From assembly GCF_017355855.1 (NCBI RefSeq), contig NZ_JAFEWD010000006.1, positions 62,001 through 126,000 of the forward strand: a DNA stretch of 64,000 bases, read 5' to 3'. This stretch comes from Pedobacter sp. SYSU D00535. Lineage in GTDB: Bacteria; Bacteroidota; Bacteroidia; Sphingobacteriales; Sphingobacteriaceae. Positions 26,084-35,414 of the stretch are shown here, in pieces. Position 1 is the stretch's first letter; the number at the start of each line of letters is the position of its first letter. The position numbers and the translations under genes are program-made. Under the pieces are notes generated by a model. The model was not told the origin of the DNA and made no database searches. It saw nothing but the letters and a program-made list of their open reading frames with translations.

Positions 26084-27994
26084 ATGTCAAAAATTATTGG
26101 TATCGACTTAGGAACAACTAACTCCTGCGTAGCCGTGATGGAGGGTAATGAGCCTGTAGTTATAGCTAACAGTGAGGGAAAGCGCACAACGCCGTCTATT
26201 GTAGCGTTTGTGGAAAATGGCGAACGGAAAGTTGGTGATCCTGCCAAACGCCAAGCTATTACTAACCCTACAAAGACAATTTACTCTATCAAGCGTTTTA
26301 TGGGTAACAGCTACAATGAGGTTAGCCGTGAAATTGAGCGCGTACCATATACAGTAGTAAAAGGCGATAACAACACCCCACGTGTTGAAATCGATGATAG
26401 GAAATATACACCACAAGAAATATCTGCCATGATCCTTCAGAAAATGAAGAAGACCGCAGAAGATTTCTTAGGACAAGAAGTTACCGAGGCCGTAATTACA
26501 GTTCCTGCTTATTTTAATGACGCACAACGTCAGGCTACTAAAGAGGCAGGCGAAATCGCCGGTTTAAATGTGAAACGAATCATCAATGAGCCAACAGCAG
26601 CGGCACTTGCTTACGGTTTGGACAAGGCTCACAAGGATATGAAAATCGTGGTGTTCGACTGCGGTGGTGGTACACACGACGTGTCAGTTCTTGAATTAGG
26701 AGATGGCGTATTCGAAGTAAAATCTACAGACGGTGACACCCACTTAGGTGGTGATGACTTTGATCAGGTAATTATCGATTGGTTGGCATCTGAGTTCCAG
26801 GTTGAAAATGGAATGGACCTTAAGAAAGATGCAATGGCGCTTCAGCGCTTGAAAGAGGCCGCTGAAAAAGCTAAAATTGAGCTTTCAAGCTCTACTCAAA
26901 CGGAGATCAACCTGCCATACATCACTGCTGATCAGACTGGTCCGAAGCACTTGGTTCGTACACTTAGTCGTGCTAAGTTCGAGCAATTGGCAGACAGCTT
27001 AATCAAACGTACTATCGAGCCATGTCGTTCAGCGTTAAAAAATGCAGGTTTGTCTACTTCCGATATTGATGAAATTATCTTAGTGGGTGGTTCTACACGT
27101 ATCCCTGCTATCCAGGATGCTGTTAAATCATTCTTCGGAAAAGAGCCATCAAAAGGTGTTAACCCAGACGAGGTAGTTGCAATTGGTGCTGCTATCCAGG
27201 GTGGTGTATTAACCGGTGAAGTGAAAGATGTACTGCTTCTTGACGTTACTCCGCTTTCATTAGGTATTGAAACTATGGGTGGTGTAATGACACGGTTGAT
27301 TGAAGCTAATACTACTATCCCAACCAAGAAATCAGAAACGTTCTCTACTGCTTCAGACAATCAGCCTTCTGTAGAAATCCACATCCTGCAAGGTGAGCGT
27401 CCAATGGCAAACCAAAACCGTACAATTGGTCGTTTCCACTTAGATGGAATTCCACCAGCACCTCGTGGTGTGCCTCAAATTGAAGTAACTTTTGATATTG
27501 ATGCAAACGGAATCCTGCATGTATCTGCAAAAGATAAAGCAACAGGTAAAGAGCAAAAAATCCGTATCGAAGCTTCTTCCGGTTTATCCGATGAGGAAAT
27601 CCAAAAAATGAAGCGTGAAGCGGAAGCAAACGCTGAAGCTGACAAGAAAGCGAAGGAAGAGATCGACAAGTTAAATGCAGCTGATGCGCTGATCTTCTCC
27701 ACTGAAAAGCAGTTGAAAGAATACGGAGACAAGATTTCTGCAGAGAAAAAGGATCCTATTGAAAGCGCTTTAGGCAAACTGAAAACTGCACATGCAGCCA
27801 AAAACTTTGCCGATATCGATGCAGCACAAGCTGAGCTACAAAATGCATGGAATGCGGCTTCTGAAGAGATGTACAAAGCAACTAACGGAGATCCGAATGC
27901 TCAGGCAGGAGCTAATCCTGGCGCAGCAGCCAACGGCGGTTCTAACAACGCAGGCGATACCGTAACTGACGTTGATTTCGAAGAAGTTAAATAA
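26084..27994 (+). CDS. dnaK: Chaperone protein DnaK (Hsp70)
   Basis: Cytosolic ATP-dependent chaperone. The ATPase domain starts [18 protein letters not shown], with [32 protein letters not shown] and [13 protein letters not shown]. Linker [18 protein letters not shown] joins the substrate domain ([20 protein letters not shown]). The C-terminus is a Gly/Ala/Asn-rich tail ending VDFEEVK. Length of 636 residues is standard. dnaJ and grpE are not adjacent. Upstream TGTCA repeats and a sigma-54-like promoter suggest stress control without HrcA. The gene ends in a strong terminator. Confidence 0.98.
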   Translation: MSKIIGIDLGTTNSCVAVMEGNEPVVIANSEGKRTTPSIVAFVENGERKVGDPAKRQAITNPTKTIYSIKRFMGNSYNEVSREIERVPYTVVKGDNNTPRVEIDDRKYTPQEISAMILQKMKKTAEDFLGQEVTEAVITVPAYFNDAQRQATKEAGEIAGLNVKRIINEPTAAALAYGLDKAHKDMKIVVFDCGGGTHDVSVLELGDGVFEVKSTDGDTHLGGDDFDQVIIDWLASEFQVENGMDLKKDAMALQRLKEAAEKAKIELSSSTQTEINLPYITADQTGPKHLVRTLSRAKFEQLADSLIKRTIEPCRSALKNAGLSTSDIDEIILVGGSTRIPAIQDAVKSFFGKEPSKGVNPDEVVAIGAAIQGGVLTGEVKDVLLLDVTPLSLGIETMGGVMTRLIEANTTIPTKKSETFSTASDNQPSVEIHILQGERPMANQNRTIGRFHLDGIPPAPRGVPQIEVTFDIDANGILHVSAKDKATGKEQKIRIEASSGLSDEEIQKMKREAEANAEADKKAKEEIDKLNAADALIFSTEKQLKEYGDKISAEKKDPIESALGKLKTAHAAKNFADIDAAQAELQNAWNAASEEMYKATNGDPNAQAGANPGAAANGGSNNAGDTVTDVDFEEVK

Positions 27995-28013
27995 AAATAA
28001 TTAACTATAGATC

Positions 28014-28042
28014 AAGCCGCTTCGGAAGAAGCGGCTTTTTTT
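28014..28042 (+). terminator. dnaK terminator
   Basis: Perfect ten-base stem AAGCCGCTTC/GAAGCGGCTT with loop GGAA and a T-run. Confidence 0.93.
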
Positions 28043-28089
28043 GTAGAAATGCCTATAATAAAAGCGGTAAAATAGGGTTTAGAGATTAA

Positions 28090-28097
28090 TATTTTTG
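28090..28097 (+). promoter_or_regulatory. TAnnTTTG promoter -7 element of tatD
   Basis: TATTTTTG followed by five bases and the ATG, predicting a nearly leaderless transcript. No clear -33 element is seen. Confidence 0.5.
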
Positions 28098-28102
28098 CCT
28101 GA

Positions 28103-28870
28103 ATGGTTTTAACAGATACCCACACACACCTTTACTACGAATCAGATCCTGAGAAGCGAAAGCTGTTGATGGACAGATGCCTAAGCGGCGATATCACTCG
28201 TCTTTTTCTGCCGAATGTAGATGTTGAGTCCATTGGAAAAATCGCAGATTTGGTTCATGCTTATCCTGATAATTGTTTTCCGATGTTAGGCTTGCATCCC
28301 TGCGACGTGAAAGAGGGGTTTAGAGAGGAGTTAGCTGTCATAAAGTCCGCTTCTAAAGATTTGCAGATCGTGGCAGTGGGTGAGATAGGAATTGACCTCT
28401 ATTGGGATAAAAGCACCTTACCCTACCAGGTGGAGGCTTTTAAAGAGCAGATTGCCTGGGCAAAGGAGCTTAACCTACCAATAGTGATTCACTGCAGAGA
28501 CGCTTTTGACGAAGTGTATGAGGTGTTGGTCTCAGAGAAGGGAGAGGATTTGCGTGGAATATTCCACTGCTTTACCGGTACTCTTGAGCAGGCCCAAAAG
28601 ATAATTGCGCTTGGTTTTTATCTGGGAATTGGCGGAGTAGTAACGTATAAGAATGCAGGATTAGATAAAGTAGTTGCGCAACTATCTCTGGAAAATATCG
28701 TATTAGAGACGGATGCTCCTTATTTAACTCCCGTCCCTTTTAGAGGTAAGCCGAACGAAAGTAGTTATATAACCTATATTGCTAATAAAGTAGCAGAGCT
28801 AAAGGGCATGAGTTTACAAGAGGTTGCTGACATTACCACGCAAAATTCAAAAAACATATTTAAGGTTTAA
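28103..28870 (+). CDS. tatD: TatD family metal-dependent hydrolase
   Basis: TIM-barrel amidohydrolase-like protein of 255 residues; family members are 3'-5' deoxyribonucleases or proofreading enzymes. Metal ligands are visible: DTHTHLYYE (HxH), GEIGIDLYWD (Glu), IVIHCRDAFDE (His), GIFHCFTGT (His) and LETDAPYLTPVP (Asp), and the RGKPNESSYI signature follows. The asparaginase gene starts 51 bases downstream on the same strand. Confidence 0.92.
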   Translation: MVLTDTHTHLYYESDPEKRKLLMDRCLSGDITRLFLPNVDVESIGKIADLVHAYPDNCFPMLGLHPCDVKEGFREELAVIKSASKDLQIVAVGEIGIDLYWDKSTLPYQVEAFKEQIAWAKELNLPIVIHCRDAFDEVYEVLVSEKGEDLRGIFHCFTGTLEQAQKIIALGFYLGIGGVVTYKNAGLDKVVAQLSLENIVLETDAPYLTPVPFRGKPNESSYITYIANKVAELKGMSLQEVADITTQNSKNIFKV

Positions 28871-28921
28871 CAAAGCAATTCCTTTCCTATATTTAGGGGG
28901 AAAATTTACGAATAGAGCTTA

Positions 28922-29971
28922 ATGACAAAGGTGCTGATCATTTATACAGGTGGAACCATTGGGATGGTTAACGATAAGGCAACCGGGGTTCTGCGTCCTT
29001 TAGACTTTGCTCATATTCACGAGAATGTTCCCGAGCTGAAGCGTCTGCCTTACCAAATTACCGTACACTCATTCAACGAGATTATTGACTCGTCGAATAT
29101 GTCACCGGCTATCTGGGTAGAACTTGCCACCCTGGTTGAGGAAAACTATGACTTGTATGACGGGTTTGTAATTCTCCACGGCTCAGATACAATGGCTTTC
29201 ACTGCTTCTGCTTTAAGCTTTATGCTCGAGGGACTGAACAAGCCGGTAATTTTTACGGGCTCTCAGCTTCCCATAGGTGAAATCAGAACTGATGCAAAGG
29301 AAAACCTGATTACGGCCCTTGAAATTGCATCAGCCAAACTGAATGGAAAAGCCCGTGTACCTGAGGTTTGTATTTACTTTGATTTTCAACTTTTCAGAGG
29401 GAATAGAGCTTTCAAGTATAATTCCGCGAAGTTCGAAGCTTTTCGTTCTCCGAATTATCCTGTTTTGGCAGAGGCAGGTGTGCACCTTAGATACAATGAT
29501 GCCAGCATCCGCAAATGTGACGACTGTATATTTAAAGTGCATAAGCGGCTTGTTAATTCTATTACTGTTTTAAAGCTTTATCCGGGCATCAGTAAGGAAA
29601 CAGTCTCGGCCATTGTGAATTCCAAGACGGAGGCAATCATCCTTGAAACTTTTGGTGCCGGAAATACAATGACAGAGAAGTGGTTTCTTGACTGTCTTGA
29701 GAGTGCCATTAAAGGAGGAAAAGTTATCCTCGATATTTCACAATGTAAGGTAGGAACAGTAGAGCTTGGGCGCTACGAAACGAGCCGCGACCTGAAGAAT
29801 ATGGGAGTTGTGAGCGGCTTCGATATGACCTATGAAGCCGCGGTTACCAAACTAATGTTCTTGCTGGGCAGAGGCTACACACTGGACCGGCTTGCGCGTC
29901 TGTTGGAAACAAACTTGAGGGGCGAGCTCAGTAAGACGCCGCTTGCAGTGCCTGCAAAGTCTGTTTTTTAA
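28922..29971 (+). CDS. ansA: Type I (cytosolic-type) L-asparaginase
   Basis: Hydrolyses asparagine to aspartate and ammonia. The first catalytic threonine is Thr12 in IIYTGGTIGMV, and the second motif is VILHGSDTMAFTASALSFML. GSQLPIGEIRTDAKENLITA is typical of the AnsA type. There is no signal peptide, so the enzyme is cytosolic. It extends about ten residues beyond the E. coli type I enzyme length. Probably co-transcribed with tatD. No obvious terminator follows before tRNA-Ser. Confidence 0.92.
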   Translation: MTKVLIIYTGGTIGMVNDKATGVLRPLDFAHIHENVPELKRLPYQITVHSFNEIIDSSNMSPAIWVELATLVEENYDLYDGFVILHGSDTMAFTASALSFMLEGLNKPVIFTGSQLPIGEIRTDAKENLITALEIASAKLNGKARVPEVCIYFDFQLFRGNRAFKYNSAKFEAFRSPNYPVLAEAGVHLRYNDASIRKCDDCIFKVHKRLVNSITVLKLYPGISKETVSAIVNSKTEAIILETFGAGNTMTEKWFLDCLESAIKGGKVILDISQCKVGTVELGRYETSRDLKNMGVVSGFDMTYEAAVTKLMFLLGRGYTLDRLARLLETNLRGELSKTPLAVPAKSVF

Positions 29972-30015
29972 TAATGAATACTATTTTCAAGGAGTTAGAT
30001 CTTTTGTGAAGATTA

Positions 30016-30047
30016 TTGTTCACGATAAGGTTATTTTCTTATTTTTG
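30016..30047 (+). promoter_or_regulatory. Promoter of tRNA-Ser
   Basis: TTG at 30016-30018, 21 bases, then TATTTTTG at 30040-30047, with the mature tRNA starting 12 bases later. A good fit to the Bacteroidota primary promoter. Confidence 0.6.
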
Positions 30048-30058
30048 CACCTCCTCAC

Positions 30059-30146
30059 GGAGAGGTGTCCGAGTGGTTGAAGGAGCACGCCTGGAAAGTG
30101 TGTATACCTCAAAAGGGTATCGAGGGTTCGAATCCCTCTCTCTCCG
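30059..30146 (+). tRNA. tRNA-Ser (GGA)
   Basis: Cloverleaf folds by eye: acceptor GGAGAGG with TCTCTCC (one G-U pair), anticodon loop CTGGAAA giving GGA, a long variable arm as expected for serine, and the T-arm GAGGGTTCGAATCCCTC. The discriminator is G and CCA is not encoded. It reads UCC and UCU codons. Confidence 0.95.
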
Positions 30147-30154
30147 CAAAATCA

Positions 30155-30181
30155 AATGCTACCCAGCGGGTGGCATTTTTT
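30155..30181 (+). terminator. tRNA-Ser terminator
   Basis: Ten-pair stem AATGCTACCC/GGGTGGCATT (one T-G pair), AGC loop, followed by a T-run. Confidence 0.88.
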
Positions 30182-30212
30182 GTATAAGATTAGCTTTCTA
30201 CTTCAATAGCAA

Positions 30213-30262
30213 ATCCAAAAGAAAAGGCCTTCTTGCAAGTAAGAAGGCCTTTTCTTTTGGAT
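30213..30262. terminator. Large bidirectional terminator (22-bp perfect stem)
   Basis: A 22-base perfect inverted repeat with a six-base loop GCAAGT, nine bases beyond the stop codon of the minus-strand T9SS gene. A-rich and T-rich segments inside the arms provide termination in both directions. Confidence 0.88.
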
Positions 30263-30271
30263 AATTTAGTA

Positions 30272-32548
30272 TTAATGTTTTACCAATTTTGTACTGGCCA
30301 AAAGCGAGTTGGTACTAGCATCGATTATCTGTAAAATATATACCCCTGTTGGCAATGCCGAAACATCGGCTTCGAGCGCTTGCATCGCAGCTATTTTTGT
30401 CGTTTTTACTTCTTGTCCCTGGAGGTTTAGAAATCTTAAAATAGTTGGAGATTTCCGGTCTGCGGTTTGTACAACTATCTTGTCCGTTGCTGGATTTGGA
30501 TAAACCGTATAGGAAGCGGTGTTCTCAAACGAATATTTTAGGCTCACTGTCTGTGAATAGTTGTACCGTCCAATCTCATCAAACTGTTTGATCCGGTAGG
30601 AGTTCGTCCCATTTACTGGGTTTTCATCCACAAAAGTGTAGCCCTCGTTGTTTGCAATTGCTCTCACGGTAGACACAGGCGTGAAACTATCACCATTCAC
30701 TGCTTTCTCTACCTCAAAACGATCCGCCCTATTTGACGTGGCTACTGTCCATTTTACTTCTGCGCCACGAACTTCTTTTTTGGCTGATACAGAAAGAAGA
30801 CTTTCAGACAAAACCGTCGGCTTGTTGAACAGGAGCACAAAACGATCGTTGCCGGAGCTGGCAGCAACTGACTTGTCTATTGTGAAAGTATATTCATCGC
30901 CCAAGTTCACAGCTGTCACCTTGTTCAGATAGTTATCCTTAAGGAATATTTGAGCACCTTCAATTGCAGATAGATCAGTAAATTTTAGGCGTAAGGTCTG
31001 TCCTGCAGGACCGGTCACTGACAATTTCAACTCCTGTACCTCCTCCAATTGTGGCATTCCGTTAATAGAAAGCTTCTTATCGTCAGCAGATAGTGTAGAG
31101 ATGGATACAGTGCTACCCGCCCAAAAAATAGCATCTTCCATACCTGACTTCGCGCTATTGCCCGGTTTAAACACCGATACAGTTTCTTCTGTATTTAAAT
31201 CATCTTGCAGGCTCATTCTTAACTGCTTGATGATCCTGGGAGAACTGAACGAGGTTCTGTTGGAGTACGACTCAGCGTTTAGAGCAAGCGACTCCTGAAA
31301 GGAAGCAGACATTAATCTTTCCGGAGTCATAGTAGGAACCTTACAATTTTCGGTGAAAGTGAGTGATGCGCCGGTACCTTTAGCACGTACGTAAAAACCC
31401 TTACCCGGCATGATGTAACTGGCGTTGGGGGTTCCATTTATTACTATGCCCTCTTTGTAAGTAACATAACTTCCCGTTTGAGTTGGAATTACGAGCTCGT
31501 CGTGCACAAGATCCAAATCTTTAGTCACCAGGGTCCAGTCGATTACGCATGGGTAGGGATTTCCTACCAGATTAAACCCATTATAGTCAATATCATCACT
31601 GTGGAAAGTATAAGAAAGATTTACAGTTTTATTACCTTGATTTACCGGGCCCCGGTAGGTTACTACCTGTGCTTCCGGGATAGCAAATGGCGCATTTACT
31701 TTAGCGCTATAATTGGTGCGATTGCCCCGATAGAAGACAAATACTCCGGTGCCCGGGTTAAGCCGGTCGGTGATGTTTTCTATAGCAGTAAATTGATTTA
31801 CTCCCCGTTTGACTGTCTCGTTGTATTTGTTTAAGCTGGCACTTTGAGGTGCCGCGCTTCCACCAAGATCGAATCCTTTATTCGTACCGCCCGGGCCTGT
31901 AATTATCATGTGAGATTGCAGTTGCTTATAGGTATTAACGGCGGCCGCAGCATCGTCTATTGGGGTAGAAATAGGTCTTGAAATGCGATGCCGTGCAGTG
32001 CCTCCACTAAAATGAGCTTGCACATTTACAATTCCTGATACAGACGCACCATCAAGAAGCGGCCCGATATTAGCGTTGGAAGTTTCAGTGGCCAAAAGAG
32101 TTAGCAGTCCGTTAGCGTTTAAAGTGGTACTGCTACCTACAGTAACAATGTTTTGAACCGAAGCCGAGGTATTCACAGTTTTCGTTCCTGTTCCGTTGGC
32201 AGTAAGGTTGTAGAAGTAGGAGGGGGTAGAACCCTGTAGACTTTGAGCCCCTGAACCGTTTAACACAACGGTGGCTCCACTATTGGTAAATCCCGAGTTA
32301 GTTGCATTGTTTATCCAGTTGCCGCCAAGACTAATTGTGCCGTTACTACTTTCGTTTTTGATAACTCCACTAGCTTCACTTCTGTAATTGCCGGAAGTAC
32401 CATTAATATTTATAGTGGCGTTATCTTTAACTACCACATTTGCGCCATTATTAAACAGCCCCTGGGTAAAAGAAACATAAGGCATTGCAACCAACGCTAG
32501 CAATCCAATTCTTCTTATAGCTCCCCGGTTAATCGTAAAGAAATTCAT
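30272..32548 (-). CDS. T9SS type A sorting domain surface protein
   Basis: Secreted protein of 758 residues. It has a signal peptide (MNFFTINRGAIRRIGLLALVAMPYVSFTQG), a repetitive Gly/Asn/Ser-rich N-terminal region (LGGNWINNATNSGFTNSG, AQSLQGSTPSYFYNLTANGT) likely to fold as a beta-helix, a central beta-rich part and a final 75-residue type IX sorting domain (YPNPATDKIVVQT, LNLQGQEVKT, ALPTGVYILQI). The sorting domain directs export across the outer membrane and attachment to the surface. It begins four bases after the stop of a hybrid histidine kinase gene, so both are translated from one mRNA. Function is unknown; adhesion is plausible. Confidence 0.88.
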   Translation of the reverse strand: MNFFTINRGAIRRIGLLALVAMPYVSFTQGLFNNGANVVVKDNATININGTSGNYRSEASGVIKNESSNGTISLGGNWINNATNSGFTNSGATVVLNGSGAQSLQGSTPSYFYNLTANGTGTKTVNTSASVQNIVTVGSSTTLNANGLLTLLATETSNANIGPLLDGASVSGIVNVQAHFSGGTARHRISRPISTPIDDAAAAVNTYKQLQSHMIITGPGGTNKGFDLGGSAAPQSASLNKYNETVKRGVNQFTAIENITDRLNPGTGVFVFYRGNRTNYSAKVNAPFAIPEAQVVTYRGPVNQGNKTVNLSYTFHSDDIDYNGFNLVGNPYPCVIDWTLVTKDLDLVHDELVIPTQTGSYVTYKEGIVINGTPNASYIMPGKGFYVRAKGTGASLTFTENCKVPTMTPERLMSASFQESLALNAESYSNRTSFSSPRIIKQLRMSLQDDLNTEETVSVFKPGNSAKSGMEDAIFWAGSTVSISTLSADDKKLSINGMPQLEEVQELKLSVTGPAGQTLRLKFTDLSAIEGAQIFLKDNYLNKVTAVNLGDEYTFTIDKSVAASSGNDRFVLLFNKPTVLSESLLSVSAKKEVRGAEVKWTVATSNRADRFEVEKAVNGDSFTPVSTVRAIANNEGYTFVDENPVNGTNSYRIKQFDEIGRYNYSQTVSLKYSFENTASYTVYPNPATDKIVVQTADRKSPTILRFLNLQGQEVKTTKIAAMQALEADVSALPTGVYILQIIDASTNSLLASTKLVKH

Positions 32549-32552
32549 GACG

Positions 32553-34340
32553 TTAATGTTTTAGTTTGCTATGCATAGCCCATTTTTCGAGCAGGTTTAC
32601 CAGCTCTTCCAGTTTTACCGGCTTGCTTATATAATCGTCCATTCCGGACCTTAAACACTCATCTCTATCCCCTTGTAATGTATTAGCTGTCATTGCTATA
32701 ATTACTGGTTGCACATTTAGACATAATCGGATCATTCGGGAAGCTTCTAGTCCATCCATCTCAGGCATCTGTACGTCCATCAGAATTACATCGTAAGTCT
32801 TTTGGCTTACCTCCTCCAATACTTCCTTTCCATTGTTCACGATCATCGGCTCATATCCAAGTTTGCCAAGTACCCGGATAACTACCTTTTGGTTCATCAC
32901 ATCGTCTTCGGCCACCAGAATATTGAGTGGATACTGTTTGGCGAAGTCCACCGATAGCTTAGATTGATCCGCAGATAAGGTAGTTTTGTTTTTATTCCGA
33001 AGCGCAGCAATCACCTGTTCTTTCAATCTATGCTGCCTGATCGGCTTGTTCAAAATTGAGCTGAATAGGCCCGGATGCTTTTTATGTTGGGTATCTCCCG
33101 TTTTATTCAATAGGATAATCGGAAGGTTAGGATGCTGTTCATTCACCAGTTTGGCCAACTGAATTCCGTCCATTTCCGGCATTACTAAGTCGATTAACAG
33201 AAGATCAAAGGCTTTATCGGAAGCAAGATGCTCGAGCGCCTTCTTTCCGGATTCCGTTGTCGAGGTGTTTAAACTCCATTTCGCCAACTGTCTTGAGAGC
33301 AGGTGCCGTACGCTTGCATTGTCATCTACAATAAGAATCTTTTTGTCGTCCAGTCCTGCCATATCAGCTTGTACCGAACGGACCACCTGAGGACTCGTCC
33401 TGGTTACAATTGTAAACCGGAACATAGAACCGCGCCCTTCCTGGCTCTCAACAGAAATACTTCCGCCCATCAGGTGTACCAGGTTTTTGCAGATGATCAA
33501 GCCATAGCCTTGCGACTCATCGTGATAATGACTATCGGCTAGTTGTTTCGCAATCTGGCTTTCCTTTATGAGGTTCATCCCAGAACCAGTATCCCTAACT
33601 TCAAATTGCAATTTTATCTGATTTTCGTCATCGGCCTCTGCAAGATGAACTCCTACGAAAATCTCCCCCTGGTGCGTAAACTTGATAGAGTTTTCAATCA
33701 GGTTCATTAGAATCTGATGCAGACGCATAGTGTCTCCCACAATCAGTGAGGGTACGTCGCTGTCAATACTGTAGACCAAATCCAGGTCTGCTTGAGCGGC
33801 CCGGGCTGCAAAGATGTCCAGTACTTCCTCAACAGCGATTCTTAGGTTAAATTCCTTTACCTCCAACTCTTTGCCAGACTCTACCTTGGAGTACTCCAGG
33901 ATGTCATTCATCAAAATATCATTGGTAAGCTTTAGCAGGGATTCGCCCGACTCGAGGATGGTAGAACTGTATTCCATCTGCTCTGCGGTGAGCGGAGTCT
34001 CTTTTAGCAGCGATGCCATACCCATCACGGTGTTCATCGGAGTGCGAATGTCATGGCTGATCTTTGAAATGAGCGCGCTTTTATTTTTGTTCGCCAGGTC
34101 GGCCTCGTCACGGGCATTTTGCTCGTTCTGCCTGGAATAGGTAAGCATCTCCGTCCGCTCGAGCAGCTGTCTTTTCAAGTCGGATATGTCATGCTGAAGA
34201 TTTTTGATTTTGGAGCGATGGAAGAAATACGCGCCAATAATCAGTACTACTACAATAAGCAGTTCAATCCACCATGTAAATCCAAACCATGAAAGGAAGA
34301 TATTTCCCTTTTCAATTACCAGAATGCTACTTGTATACAT
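32553..34340 (-). CDS. Hybrid sensor histidine kinase with two receiver domains
   Basis: Membrane kinase of 595 residues. It has one transmembrane helix (about 22-40), then a coiled coil, and no periplasmic sensor domain. HisKA contains His96 in KISHDIRTPMNTVMG. The HATPase domain has the N box ENSIKFTHQGE, RDTGSGMN and GYGLIICKNLVHLMGG. Receiver 1 (about 330-445) has Asp384 in LIDLVMPEMDG; receiver 2 (about 470-590) has Asp522 in LMDVQMPEMDG and ends DYISKPVKLEELVNLLEKW. There is no output domain. A 15-base tandem duplication adds NDILM in the DHp-to-catalytic linker. It sits between an outer-membrane barrel gene and a T9SS protein gene. Confidence 0.93.
   Translation of the reverse strand: MYTSSILVIEKGNIFLSWFGFTWWIELLIVVVLIIGAYFFHRSKIKNLQHDISDLKRQLLERTEMLTYSRQNEQNARDEADLANKNKSALISKISHDIRTPMNTVMGMASLLKETPLTAEQMEYSSTILESGESLLKLTNDILMNDILEYSKVESGKELEVKEFNLRIAVEEVLDIFAARAAQADLDLVYSIDSDVPSLIVGDTMRLHQILMNLIENSIKFTHQGEIFVGVHLAEADDENQIKLQFEVRDTGSGMNLIKESQIAKQLADSHYHDESQGYGLIICKNLVHLMGGSISVESQEGRGSMFRFTIVTRTSPQVVRSVQADMAGLDDKKILIVDDNASVRHLLSRQLAKWSLNTSTTESGKKALEHLASDKAFDLLLIDLVMPEMDGIQLAKLVNEQHPNLPIILLNKTGDTQHKKHPGLFSSILNKPIRQHRLKEQVIAALRNKNKTTLSADQSKLSVDFAKQYPLNILVAEDDVMNQKVVIRVLGKLGYEPMIVNNGKEVLEEVSQKTYDVILMDVQMPEMDGLEASRMIRLCLNVQPVIIAMTANTLQGDRDECLRSGMDDYISKPVKLEELVNLLEKWAMHSKLKH
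33894..33923. repeat. 15-base imperfect tandem duplication inside the histidine kinase gene
   Basis: Two adjacent 15-base units encode NDILM and NDILE, in frame. Removing one unit restores LTNDILEYSKVESG, the usual spacing of HisKA kinases. Confidence 0.75.
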
Positions 34341-34379
34341 AAGCTATAAATTTTGCCAGCCTCTTCAGGATGACCGACC

Positions 34380-35414
34380 TTACTCCTTCGATGTTACTAC
34401 CGGTACATTTCGGACGCGGTAGGAGACGATGGAATACGGTGTGCTAAAGTCTTTAAACGTATTATTTTCTGTAAAAGATTCGGCGTCTTTTTTAGTGTCA
34501 AAGCCGGTAAGCCAAAGTTGATGTTTACCGACAGTCATGTTTTTCGCCCCAAAGGCAGTGGCTAGCTTTGCCTGCATCTCGAGGGTCCCCTCATGGTTTT
34601 TAAACGGACCGAGAGCTACCGCGTACTGCTGCTCATTGCTATTGCTTCTTCTGCTCGGGGGCGTTTTTTCTGCATAGGCTGAATACGTCGCTACCTTTAT
34701 GTGTTTTACCTCAGCAGTTTGCGGAGGTTTTACCGCCGCCACAATTTTAGGAGCCTCTGGTAGGGGAAGCAGCGGTTTCACTTCCGGGGCCGCTTTCGTC
34801 TTTTTACCACGGGTGTTTAATTCGAAATTCAGGCCGAATACAAAGTATTTATTTTTTCCGGAAGGGTTGTAGACATAAAATGGAAAGGAAAACTTTTTAT
34901 AGCTCAGTTCAACCACGGCTCCTTTTTCAATAACCGATTTCGTCTTATAATTCTGCGTCTGTTGCGCAGAAATCCCGGCGGATAGCCAGTTGGTGAGTCT
35001 AAAAGAAAGGTCGCTCCAGTGATAAAAGAAGTTGTCTTTCACTCGGTGCATGGACAAAGTATACTGCGGTTGAGAATAGAGGGATAGTCTGCCATAGTCA
35101 ACAGACAGATTTGCACCGACAGAGCCGCCCGTGTATCTGCCGAGGACAACCCCGGCAATGGGAGTAAAGTTCCAGCTTAGTTTTCCCTCTCTCTCGAAGC
35201 TTTGCCCCGTGTAAACCGACAAACTGTTCAGATCCTCATAGTTGTATCGGGCCTCCACATATCTACCATTTTTCAACTCATAACTCCAGATGGGTGCTAC
35301 TACAAAAGCGCTGCCCGTTCCAGTATAATATTGCTGAAAGGTAGCTGTGCTCTGTGCCTGAAGGCTAAGCTGCCACAACCCTAAGATTATCAGAAATAAC
35401 TGACTTTTTCTCAT
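34380..35414 (-). CDS. Outer-membrane beta-barrel protein with SPOR-like C-terminal domain
   Basis: 344 residues with a signal peptide (MRKSQLFLIILGLWQLSLQAQ). Residues 25-205 show alternating aromatic strands typical of an outer-membrane barrel (YVEARYNYEDLNSLSVYTG, YFVFGLNFELN). A Pro/Lys-rich linker (KAAPEVKPLLPLPEAPK) leads to a C-terminal region from about 265 (YAVALGPFKNHEGTLEMQAKL, LWLTGFDTKKDAESF) resembling SPOR peptidoglycan-binding repeats. The layout suggests a barrel tethered to the cell wall. The start overlaps the end of the upstream membrane-protein gene by 50 bases; the signal peptide makes this start convincing. The histidine kinase gene follows after 39 bases. Confidence 0.78.
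   Translation of the reverse strand: MRKSQLFLIILGLWQLSLQAQSTATFQQYYTGTGSAFVVAPIWSYELKNGRYVEARYNYEDLNSLSVYTGQSFEREGKLSWNFTPIAGVVLGRYTGGSVGANLSVDYGRLSLYSQPQYTLSMHRVKDNFFYHWSDLSFRLTNWLSAGISAQQTQNYKTKSVIEKGAVVELSYKKFSFPFYVYNPSGKNKYFVFGLNFELNTRGKKTKAAPEVKPLLPLPEAPKIVAAVKPPQTAEVKHIKVATYSAYAEKTPPSRRSNSNEQQYAVALGPFKNHEGTLEMQAKLATAFGAKNMTVGKHQLWLTGFDTKKDAESFTENNTFKDFSTPYSIVSYRVRNVPVVTSKE

Noticed and set aside
27475-27876. Long antisense reading frames inside dnaK
   Set aside because: Highly biased codon use in dnaK opens antisense frames; no start signals or domain resemblance.
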